Assembly: GCA_016190375.1 (NCBI GenBank)
Contig: JACPQR010000181.1
Location: 1 to 52,819 of the forward strand
Direction: 5' to 3'
Source of the DNA: Deltaproteobacteria bacterium
Lineage (GTDB): Bacteria; Myxococcota_A; Polyangia; JACPQR01
DNA length: 52,819 bases
Positions 14,164 to 21,311 of this stretch are shown one piece after another; the stretch's first letter is position 1; each line of letters begins with the position of its first letter. The notes under the pieces are model-generated. The model was not told the DNA's origin. It worked only from the letters and a program-made list of their open reading frames with translations, and ran no database searches. The position numbers and the translations under genes are program-made.

Positions 14164-16698
14164 ATGAACGACAAGCCGCCCCACGGGCACCATCATCGTC
14201 GGCCCCAGGAGCCGCAGGAAGAGGTCACGACGGATCCGGTCTGCGGGATGAAGGTCGCCGTCACGAGCTCGCACCGCATCGACCACGACGGCGCCCTGTA
14301 CTTCTTCTGCAGCGCCCGCTGCCGGGAGCGCTTCGCTGCCGATCCGGCGTCGTTCGTCCCGCAGGACGAGACGGGGCAAGGCCCGCCCGCCCCCGGGGCC
14401 GGGCGCGAGCCCGAGCGCGCCGCCAAGCACACCTGTCCGATGCACCCAGAGGTCGTTCGCGATGGACCGGGCACCTGCCCGAAGTGCGGGATGGCGCTCG
14501 AGCCAGTCGTCCCGGCGCCGGCGGCGGGTCGGGTCGAGTGGGTCTGTCCCATGCACCCCGAGGTCGTACGCGACGAGGCTGGAAGCTGTCCCATCTGCGG
14601 GATGGCGCTCGAGCGCCGGACGCCCGAGGCCGACGAGGAGAACCCGGAGCTTCGCGACATGTCGCGGCGCTTCTGGCTCGCGGCGGCGCTCACGACCCCG
14701 CTCGTGCTCCTCGCCATGGGCGACATGCTGGCCGCTGGCCTCCTGGCGCGCGTGATGTCGATGCGCACGAGGACCGTCGTCGAGCTCGCGCTCGCGACGC
14801 CCGTCTGCCTGTGGGCGGCCTGGCCGTTCTTCGTTCGAGCCGCCCTGTCCGTGAAGAACCGCCGCCTCAACATGTTCACGTTGATCGGGCTCGGCGTCTC
14901 GGTGGCGTACGTCTACAGCGTCGTCGCAGCCCTCCTGCCGGGGATCTTTCCGAGAGGCTTTCGCGGTGAGGACGGCGGGGTCGCGGTGTACTTCGAGGCC
15001 GCGGGGGTCATCGTCACGCTCATCCTGCTCGGTCAGGTGCTCGAGCTCCGCGCCCGGAGCCAGACCGGCGCCGCGATCAAGAAGCTCCTCGGCATGGCGG
15101 CGAAGTCGGCGCGCAGGATCGCCGACGACGGTACGGAACGGGACGTCCCGCTGGACGAGGTCCGCACTGGCGACAAGCTCCGCGTGCGTCCCGGCGAGAA
15201 GGTCCCGGTGGACGGCGTCGTGCTCGAGGGCACGAGCTCCATCGACGAGTCGATGGTCACCGGCGAGCCAATCCCGGTGACGAAGCGGGCAGGAGACGAG
15301 GTCGTCGGCGCGACGGTCAACGGCACCGGCTCGTTCGTGATGCGCGCCGAGAAGGTGGGCGCCGAGACCCTCCTGTCCCGCATCGTCGCGATGGTCGCCG
15401 AGGCGCAGCGCAGCCGCGCGCCGATCCAGAAGCTCGCGGACGTCGTCTCCGGCGTCTTCGTCCCGATCGTCGTCGCCGTCGCTCTCGCAACGTTCGTCGT
15501 CTGGAGCCTCCTCGGGCCGGACCCGCGCATGGCGTACGCCCTCGTCAACGCGGTCGCGGTCCTGATCATCGCGTGCCCCTGCGCGCTCGGGCTCGCCACG
15601 CCCATGTCGATCATGGTCGCGACCGGCAGGGGGGCCACGATGGGCGTCCTCTTCAAGAACGCGGAAGCCATCGAGGTCATGCGCAAGGTGGACACGCTGG
15701 TCGTGGACAAGACCGGCACGCTCACCGAGGGCAAGCCGCGCCTCGTCGCCGTACTGCCGGCGGAGACTCTCGACGAGACGGCGCTCCTCGGCCTCGCCGC
15801 GAGCCTCGAGCGATCGAGCGAGCACCCTCTCGCAGCGGCGATCGTGGAGGGCGCCACCACGCGCGGCGTGTCCTTCTCGGAGGTGAAAGGGTTCGAGAGC
15901 GTCACCGGCCAGGGCGTTCGCGGCAAGGTGGACGGTCGCGACGTCACCCTCGGCAACCGCGCGCTCGTGGCCGGCCTAGGTGTCGAGCTGGGCCCCTGGG
16001 AGCAGAAGGCCGAGACGCTGAGGACCGAGGGCCAGACCGCGATGTTCGTCATCGTCGACGGGAAGGTCGGCGGCATCCTCGGCGTGGCCGATCCGATCAA
16101 GGAGAGCACGCCGGAAGCAATCCGCGCTCTGCACGCGGAAGGCATCCGGCTGGTGATGCTGACCGGCGACAGCCGCACGACGGCCGAGGCGGTCGCGCGC
16201 AAGCTCGGGATCGACGAGGTCGTCGCCGAGGTGCTGCCGGACGGGAAGGTCGACGTCATCAAGCGCTTTCAGGGCGAGGGCCGCTTCGTCGCCATGGCGG
16301 GCGATGGCATCAACGACGCGCCCGCGCTGGCGCAGGCTCAGGTCGGCATCGCCATGGGCACGGGAACCGACGTGGCGATGGAGAGCGCACCGGTGACGCT
16401 GGTGAAGGGTGACCTGCGAGGCATCGTGCGGGCCCGGCGCCTCTCGCGCGCCACCATGAGCAACATCAAGCAGAACCTCTTCTTCGCCTTCTTCTACAAC
16501 GCCGCGGGCATCCCGATCGCGGCGGGCGTGCTCTACCCGTTCCTCGACCTGCTCCTGTCCCCGATGCTCGCCGCGGCCGCGATGAGCCTGAGCTCCGTCT
16601 CGGTCATCACGAACGCGCTGCGCCTGCGAAGGGCCGACGCGTTCGATCGCGCACACGCCGCAGGCACACACTCGGCACCTCCTGGCCACGCGCACTGA
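14164..16698 (+). CDS. copA: Cu(I)/Ag(I)-type P1B ATPase
   Basis: An 844-residue heavy-metal transporting ATPase of the inner membrane. Domains in order: a His-rich leader (GHHHRR), a YHS domain at 21-65 (DPVCGMKV), two heavy-metal-binding TCPMHPEV...CGMALE domains at about 88-114 and 126-150, then the membrane and catalytic core. The core has TGEP in the actuator, CPC at 471-473, the phosphorylated Asp in DKTGT at 515-519, SEHPLA in the nucleotide domain and GDGINDAPAL. CPC with YHS and CPMHP domains points to copper or silver export. The ATG at 14164 was chosen over 14128 because the earlier codons lie in remnant toxin DNA. Confidence 0.95.
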   Translation: MNDKPPHGHHHRRPQEPQEEVTTDPVCGMKVAVTSSHRIDHDGALYFFCSARCRERFAADPASFVPQDETGQGPPAPGAGREPERAAKHTCPMHPEVVRDGPGTCPKCGMALEPVVPAPAAGRVEWVCPMHPEVVRDEAGSCPICGMALERRTPEADEENPELRDMSRRFWLAAALTTPLVLLAMGDMLAAGLLARVMSMRTRTVVELALATPVCLWAAWPFFVRAALSVKNRRLNMFTLIGLGVSVAYVYSVVAALLPGIFPRGFRGEDGGVAVYFEAAGVIVTLILLGQVLELRARSQTGAAIKKLLGMAAKSARRIADDGTERDVPLDEVRTGDKLRVRPGEKVPVDGVVLEGTSSIDESMVTGEPIPVTKRAGDEVVGATVNGTGSFVMRAEKVGAETLLSRIVAMVAEAQRSRAPIQKLADVVSGVFVPIVVAVALATFVVWSLLGPDPRMAYALVNAVAVLIIACPCALGLATPMSIMVATGRGATMGVLFKNAEAIEVMRKVDTLVVDKTGTLTEGKPRLVAVLPAETLDETALLGLAASLERSSEHPLAAAIVEGATTRGVSFSEVKGFESVTGQGVRGKVDGRDVTLGNRALVAGLGVELGPWEQKAETLRTEGQTAMFVIVDGKVGGILGVADPIKESTPEAIRALHAEGIRLVMLTGDSRTTAEAVARKLGIDEVVAEVLPDGKVDVIKRFQGEGRFVAMAGDGINDAPALAQAQVGIAMGTGTDVAMESAPVTLVKGDLRGIVRARRLSRATMSNIKQNLFFAFFYNAAGIPIAAGVLYPFLDLLLSPMLAAAAMSLSSVSVITNALRLRRADAFDRAHAAGTHSAPPGHAH

Positions 16699-16731
16699 GG
16701 AACCTCGCGCCCCGTTGCGCGCGGAGGATCA

Positions 16732-17310
16732 GTGGCGCATCATCACACGAAGATGGAGCCGAGGCGGGACCAGCCGACCATGACCTTCGAGGAGGCCGCC
16801 GGTCTCGATGCCGACGTGTTCGCTGGCGAGCTGGACCAGGGGAAGTGGACACCGGTGACCAGGGGAACGTGGCGGCATGGCCAGATCGTCGGCAACGCGT
16901 ACGTGCTTCTTCGCCAACACGCGCGAAGCCACGCTGGCTGGAGCGCATCGGTGGCGGATCCCGGGACCAAGCTGCAGCGCGCTCCGGATGTCCTGCGCGG
17001 ACCGGACACCGCGATCGTCCGGTCAGAGCGCGTCCCCGCAGGAACGGGCGCGGAGGGCTGGCTCGACGGAGCACCGGACGTGGCGGTGGAGGCGCTCGGC
17101 GACGCTCAGCCGCTGTCCGACCTCATGAAGAAGGCACTGGAGTACCTCGGCGCAGGCGGCAAGATGGTCTGGATCCTCGATCCCGAGCCGCAACGTGTCA
17201 TGCTCGTCACGCCACCCGGACACGTGCGCGTCCTCGAGCGCGAGGAGACGCTCGACGGAGGCGACGTCCTGCCCGGCTTCGGCTGCAAGGTGGCCGAGCT
17301 CTTCGAGTAG
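16732..17310 (+). CDS. Uma2 family (DUF820) putative endonuclease
   Basis: A 192-residue protein with the Uma2 layout: an N-terminal TFEEAAGLD opening, RHGQIVGNAY (helix with Gly-x-Ile), a PDTAIVR strand, PDVAVEALGD, a KKALEYLGAGGKMVWILDPE segment and a final strand. The Asp, Glu and Lys positions match the PD-(D/E)xK-like core. Function in vivo is generally unknown. The GTG start is supported by gcggaggatc. It lies 33 bp after the ATPase gene on the same strand, but a functional link is not evident. Confidence 0.85.
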   Translation: MAHHHTKMEPRRDQPTMTFEEAAGLDADVFAGELDQGKWTPVTRGTWRHGQIVGNAYVLLRQHARSHAGWSASVADPGTKLQRAPDVLRGPDTAIVRSERVPAGTGAEGWLDGAPDVAVEALGDAQPLSDLMKKALEYLGAGGKMVWILDPEPQRVMLVTPPGHVRVLEREETLDGGDVLPGFGCKVAELFE

Positions 17311-17380
17311 CTCCGTCCTCGGGCAAGACTGGCCGTGAAGCTTCTTGAGAGTGGCCACCGCACGCACAGGGGACACCTCT

Positions 17381-18094
17381 TCAGTGCGCCGCGTGGTCGT
17401 GGCCCTCGTGCCGGTGTCGTACCGACGTGGGAGCCAGCGGCGTCGAGTCGGTGCGCACAACTTCGCTCGCCGCACCGCCGTCAGGGCCGGGCGGGTTGGT
17501 GCCCGCCGGAGGAGTGAGGACAGGCGCAGCGGTGTCCGCATCGGATAGGGTGCGCGCACCCGTCGGCTCCGGAACGCCGTGGGCGTGATCCCCGTGCTCG
17601 TCGTCGGGGGCGACATCGTGAACGTGGCCGGCTGGCGGCGCGTCTCCAGCCGTGCCGATGCCGTAGCGAAACACCACCTCCCCGCCACGGTCGGCGCCCA
17701 GCAGCGTGACGACGCTCGTCCCGAGCAGGAGCGCCAAGAGGATGCTCCGCGCGAGACGGTCCGCCCGCCCGCGCCACAGGAAGGCGAGGGCTGCCGTCAC
17801 GACCGCGGCGCCCGTGGCGGCCAGCATGAAGTTGCGATGGACGTGGACCATGTCGTGGCCGGGAGACTCGTGGCCCGTCAGGTGTGTGGCCCAGAACCCC
17901 GATGCGCCGGCAGCGGCGCCGCCGAGGACGCCGAGGTAGAGGAGCCAGCGACCGACCGGCCACAGGCTTTCGCGCCGCGCGATGGCGGATGCGATCCAGA
18001 AGCCCAGGGCGGCGAGCCACAGGGCGATCGGAAAGTGGACGAAGACCGGATGGCTGTTTGGCGCGGTGAAGATGCCGGGAAAGATGCTCTCCAT
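17381..18094 (-). CDS. DUF2231-like membrane protein with His-rich tail
   Basis: A 237-residue protein with four predicted membrane helices at about 18-38, 48-68, 89-107 and 115-133. The opening SHPVFVHFPIALW is typical of DUF2231 proteins. Conserved His residues occur near helix boundaries (HESPGHDMVHVHRN), which may bind heme or metal. The tail after residue 150 is His-rich (GHVHD, DEHGDHAHG, HRHEGHDHAAH). The start at 18094 is supported by a ggaggt site and removes an unlikely 30-residue extension. It is convergent with the Uma2 gene. A metal-handling role is inferred from the tail and neighbours. Confidence 0.85.
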   Translation of the reverse strand: MESIFPGIFTAPNSHPVFVHFPIALWLAALGFWIASAIARRESLWPVGRWLLYLGVLGGAAAGASGFWATHLTGHESPGHDMVHVHRNFMLAATGAAVVTAALAFLWRGRADRLARSILLALLLGTSVVTLLGADRGGEVVFRYGIGTAGDAPPAGHVHDVAPDDEHGDHAHGVPEPTGARTLSDADTAAPVLTPPAGTNPPGPDGGAASEVVRTDSTPLAPTSVRHRHEGHDHAAH

Positions 18095-18220
18095 CGAAGG
18101 ACCTCCTGAGTTCGCCTCGGCGAGCCAGGCTCGCCGCGGGCCACGCGATTCGAAGCTGGCGGGCGGCGCAGCGAGGGGACGCACGTCTCCTCGCGCCTCA
18201 CGGACGACTGCCCTACCCGC

Positions 18221-18658
18221 TCAGATCAGGAGGCTGCAGGTCCGAAGAAGGACTGGTGGACCCGTGGCCGGCGGCTGCCGCGAGCGGGTCGCCGCCTTGC
18301 CCCAATGCGAATCGACCGGATGCGGCAGCGAGCCCGCGCCGGCGCCCCCGACCGCCCCGGGCCGTGGCACCCGCAGCGAGTGCGGGTCCCCGGCCAGCCG
18401 CGCGGGCGCCGCCTCTACCGGAGGGCATCGATCTTCGCTGAGCGTGGCGGCGAGCGAGCGCCGACCGTCGACCGTTCCAGCACCGTGTCGGACGTGCCTG
18501 TCTGCGTGGCCGGCCCTCGAATCCCGCGCATGCATGTCGGCGTCGTGGCCCGAGCCGAGGAGCCGGCAGCACAAGATCGCCGCGACAGTGGTCTCCAGCA
18601 TGGCCGCAAGGGCCACGACGGCGATCCACCTGCAGCGTGCCGGATGGCGCATGTCCAT
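18221..18658 (-). CDS. small membrane-anchored protein, metal-region neighbour
   Basis: A 145-residue frame with a membrane or signal segment (WIAVVALAAMLETTVAAILCC), a His/Arg-rich middle (HDADMHARDSRAGHADRH) and a hydrophobic C-terminus ending in LLRTCSLLI. A second overlapping frame (18213-18662) lacks these features and was rejected. It may belong with the DUF2231 gene 126 bp downstream on the same strand. No family is recognised with certainty. Confidence 0.5.
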   Translation of the reverse strand: MDMRHPARCRWIAVVALAAMLETTVAAILCCRLLGSGHDADMHARDSRAGHADRHVRHGAGTVDGRRSLAATLSEDRCPPVEAAPARLAGDPHSLRVPRPGAVGGAGAGSLPHPVDSHWGKAATRSRQPPATGPPVLLRTCSLLI

Positions 18659-18954
18659 TCATCCTACCCGCACCCGCAACCTGAGCAAGGACCGGGCCTC
18701 GTGGTCGACGCCAGGTCCGGAGCCACGAACACGAGGGCCGCCCGGGCTCAGAACGTCCGTGCCCGGTCGCCTGGCGGCACGATTGCGCGACCGCGGAGCT
18801 GGCCGCCGTGTGACGCTGCGCGACACACAGTCACCGGACGGGTCACTCGATGCACCGCCAAGCTCCTGCGCCCAGGTTGCTGGCCAGGGGCGCCCGCGAG
18901 CTGTTCGTCGCGCACGATCCTTGCTGCGGGTGCGGCGAGGCGAAAGGAGCGGCG

Positions 18955-19587
18955 ATGCGACACGCGATTGTCCTCTTGGCTGCGATGATCGGTGCATGCG
19001 GTGGGTCACAGGGAGCCCGGCCCGAAGACATGTCTGCGGCCGAGCACCGCGAGCAGTCAGCGGCCCACCACCATGAAGGTGACACGGCCGGCTCGCAGGT
19101 TCGACCAGCCGGACCAGCGAGCAGCGGCGGCGTGACCGACTCCGTCGTCGACCGCGGCGCCCCTCATCACTCGGAGGCGGCCGAGCACGCCGCGGCGGCC
19201 GCCGAGCTTCAGGCGCGCGTCACGGAGGCTTGCGCGGACGTGCCGGAAGCACGGCGGTCGACCTGCCCCCTCGCGGGCGGCGGACAGTTCAAGGAGGTCG
19301 AAGGCCGCGTCGAGATCGCGCTGCCTTCGAGCGCCGGTACGGCGGAGGAGCTGACGAAGGCGGTGGAGTGCCACCGCGCGCACATGGCCTTCGATGGGCT
19401 CGAGCATGCTCCGAGCTGCCCACTTGCGGTCCAGGGCGCCACGGCGACCGCGACGGCCGGCCGGCGCGGCTCGATCACGCTGCGGATCGCCGCCGAGGGC
19501 GACGAGCAGGTCGCGGAGGTGCGGCGGCGCGTGCAGGCGATGCCCGACTTGACTGCAGCGACGCACCACGGCGCGCATCATCATTGA
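18955..19587 (+). CDS. His-rich lipoprotein
   Basis: A 210-residue lipoprotein (MIGAC, Cys15) with an aaaggag ribosome site at 18942-18949, which favours ATG 18955. It has His clusters (EHREQSAAHHHEGD, APHHSEAAEHA, and a HHGAHHH C-terminus) around a globular part with two Cys-Pro-Leu motifs (TCPLAGG and SCPLAVQG). The His and Cys content fits a periplasmic metal-binding role next to the copper ATPase region. The 296 bases upstream (18659-18954), divergent from the small membrane protein, hold no gene or clear regulator site that I can see. Confidence 0.7.
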   Translation: MRHAIVLLAAMIGACGGSQGARPEDMSAAEHREQSAAHHHEGDTAGSQVRPAGPASSGGVTDSVVDRGAPHHSEAAEHAAAAAELQARVTEACADVPEARRSTCPLAGGGQFKEVEGRVEIALPSSAGTAEELTKAVECHRAHMAFDGLEHAPSCPLAVQGATATATAGRRGSITLRIAAEGDEQVAEVRRRVQAMPDLTAATHHGAHHH

Positions 19588-19657
19588 GCGCGACGCCTCC
19601 CGGCACGGCGGCCCCCGGCCTGGCCTGTGCACGCCATCGACGATGTCGGAGGCACGG

Positions 19658-19792
19658 ATGCGAGGAGCGTTCCCTGACACGTCGGTTCGCGTGATCCGGG
19701 ACGCTCTCGACGCGATGAAGCCGATGGGGACCCTCTCGGTCCAGACGAGCGACGTCGCCGGCGGCGTGGAGATGGCGGTGGTCGATCCGTGA
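19658..19792 (+). pseudogene. histidine-kinase ATPase-domain fragment
   Basis: A 44-codon frame reads IRDALDAMKPMGTLSVQTSD...VEMAVVDP and then stops, followed in frame by GPG. This is close to the N-box of HATPase domains (N-x-x-x-NA-DAM---G-L-V-T----VE--V-D-GPGI). Both flanks lack the rest of a kinase. It is best read as a relic in the 320-base gap between the His-rich lipoprotein and the HepT gene. Confidence 0.4.
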
Positions 19793-19909
19793 GGCCCCGG
19801 CTATCGACGCCGGCGCTTCTTCGGACCGAGCGCCCGCTCCACGCCGCGTATGCGGTTCTTCGTCGACGCGAGGACGGCGCAGCCACGCGGGGCCCTCACG
19901 GTCCGGGGG

Positions 19910-20227
19910 CTACTCGCCGCCGGCCGCCAGCTCCGTGCCGGCGATCCGGCCGAACTGGCGGAGAACCGCCCTGTCCTCCGTCATCGCGGCGTAGAGCCGG
20001 TCGAGGTCGACCTCCGCGTAAAGGTGCGCGAGGACGTTCCGGAGGCCCGCCCAGACTTGGAGCGCGGTCGCCTGCTCGGCACTGATGAGGCCGACCTGCG
20101 CCAGTCGGGCGAAGGCATCACGGTACGAGTCCGGCACCCCGAGCCCCCGCTTCGCGACGAGCTCCATCGCCAGGTCGAGGCAACACTGCGCGACGAGCTC
20201 GAGCGCTCGGCTCACCCATGGGTCCAT
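19910..20227 (-). CDS. HepT-like HEPN toxin, N-terminally short
   Basis: A 105-residue HEPN-domain protein. The RNase signature R-x4-H is present in GLRNVLAHLY (Arg63, His68, Tyr70), preceded by the LELVAQCCLDLAMELV helix of HepT. From ATG 20227 it lacks about 35 residues of the usual N-terminal helix, and the upstream in-frame sequence does not supply them. It overlaps the end of a nucleotidyltransferase remnant by 16 bases, the usual mntA-hepT order. It may still fold, or may be a decaying toxin. Confidence 0.65.
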   Translation of the reverse strand: MDPWVSRALELVAQCCLDLAMELVAKRGLGVPDSYRDAFARLAQVGLISAEQATALQVWAGLRNVLAHLYAEVDLDRLYAAMTEDRAVLRQFGRIAGTELAAGGE

Positions 20228-20565
20228 CGCGCGAACATGCGATCGCGCATCCTCACCCACGTGGGCGCGAAATCGAGCCACGCGACCATGATGCCCGCCT
20301 CGCGCCTCTGGCGCGCCGCAGGGTCCCGGTCGAACAAGACGATCCCAACGCGAAGCACGTTCACGGCGAAGCGTGGGCTCGTGCCCCACAGCGGGCGAAC
20401 GTCGACCTCCAACCGGAGAGTCACACCGCGCCGGCTCAGCTCGGTCGCGAGGTGGTCGAGGCGGCGAGGATCGACGCGGCGGCGAAGCAGCACCGCCAGA
20501 TCGATGTCTGCGGCAGGGAGGTCTGCGACGATGGAACGAACGACGAAGGTGAACGTCAGGGCTCG
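20212..20565 (-). pseudogene. MntA-like nucleotidyltransferase remnant
   Basis: The frame resembles MntA antitoxins, which AMPylate HepT. The segment FVVRSIVADLPAADIDLAVLL aligns with FGSRARGxxxxxSDIDLAVLL, but the Gly-Ser of the GSX10DXD motif is Val-Val. The two Asp are retained. The C-terminal region through MVAWLDFAPTW looks complete. No start codon or N-terminal helix precedes it: the frame begins one base from the VapC stop. The gene was probably cut by the event that placed vapBC upstream. Confidence 0.6.
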
Positions 20566-20566
20566 A

Positions 20567-20965
20567 TCAGCTCGGCTCGAACAACCTGAAGCCTGCGGTC
20601 GCGAAGTCCGGGTCGAACGCGAAGGCCGTGTCGACGTCGCGATCATCCATCACCACGAAGGACACGGCGTCCACGAGGCTCAGGCGCCCTCGGCGAGACC
20701 GGCGGAGGCGCTCCACAGCGCGGTCGTGCAGCGCCCGGTCGACGACCACAGTCGGCAGGAGCGACGTGTCGCGCGAGATCCGCACCGCGGCGGCCAGGCC
20801 GTGACGGCGGTGGACCAGCGCGAACGTCTCGAGGAGCACGTACGTGTGCAGGACGAGCTCCTCACCCGATGCCTCGATCGCGCGGAGCGCAGCGCGCGCC
20901 TCGTCGTGGTGCGCGTCCTCCGCGCTCGCCAGGGCGTACAGCGCAGAGGTGTCGAGGAAGATCAC
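20567..20965 (-). CDS. vapC: VapC-type PIN-domain toxin
   Basis: A 132-residue PIN ribonuclease with the acidic set in place: Asp5 (FLDTSAL), Glu46 (LLETFAL), Asp99 (SLVDAVSF) and Asp118 (FAFDPDF). The GTG start overlaps the antitoxin stop (GTGA), which favours it over longer frames. It is expected to cleave RNA and be held inactive by the antitoxin encoded just upstream. Confidence 0.92.
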   Translation of the reverse strand: MIFLDTSALYALASAEDAHHDEARAALRAIEASGEELVLHTYVLLETFALVHRRHGLAAAVRISRDTSLLPTVVVDRALHDRAVERLRRSRRGRLSLVDAVSFVVMDDRDVDTAFAFDPDFATAGFRLFEPS

Positions 20966-21207
20966 CAGCGTTTGTCCTTGTCGAGGTAGTCGTCGTGATG
21001 CTCCGACACGTCGGCGGAGTCTCCCTTGATCATGCCCACGAAGGTGAACCGGTACCTGCCGGGGCGGGCGCGTGGCCGTCGGCCCTTCACTCCCTGGGTG
21101 AGGAGCTCCCGCACCACAGCCGCGAGTGGCCGATGCTCCTCGAACGCGCGGCGGCGCAGCGCCTGGTAGGTCTCCTCGTCGATCAGGATCTGGGTGCGAA
21201 CCACCAT
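20962..21207 (-). CDS. ribbon-helix-helix antitoxin of the vapC pair
   Basis: An 81-residue protein with an RHH opening (MVVRTQILIDEETYQALRRRA) followed by a helix (LAAVVRELLTQG) and a charged toxin-binding tail ending in YLDKDKRW. It forms an operon with the PIN toxin through a 4-base overlap and should autoregulate it. The promoter presumably lies in the 104-base gap 21208-21311, where the sequence becomes briefly AT-richer. Confidence 0.85.
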   Translation of the reverse strand: MVVRTQILIDEETYQALRRRAFEEHRPLAAVVRELLTQGVKGRRPRARPGRYRFTFVGMIKGDSADVSEHHDDYLDKDKRW

Positions 21208-21311
21208 GCCACAATAGCACAATGATGTTTCGGCGGGACGGTGGCGCTTCCTCGAGCTGGTCGCAGGTCGAGTGCTTCCCCGGGGACGGCCGTGACTCGA
21301 GCGGCGTAGCG

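Noticed and set aside
13939..15825. 628-codon minus-strand frame opposite the copper ATPase
   Set aside because: Antisense shadow with an Arg/Asp/Leu-rich composition and no motif; the plus-strand ATPase is unambiguous.
18213..18662. 149-codon frame overlapping the small membrane protein on the minus strand
   Set aside because: It lacks a membrane segment and the hydrophobic C-terminus; the 18221-18658 frame has both.
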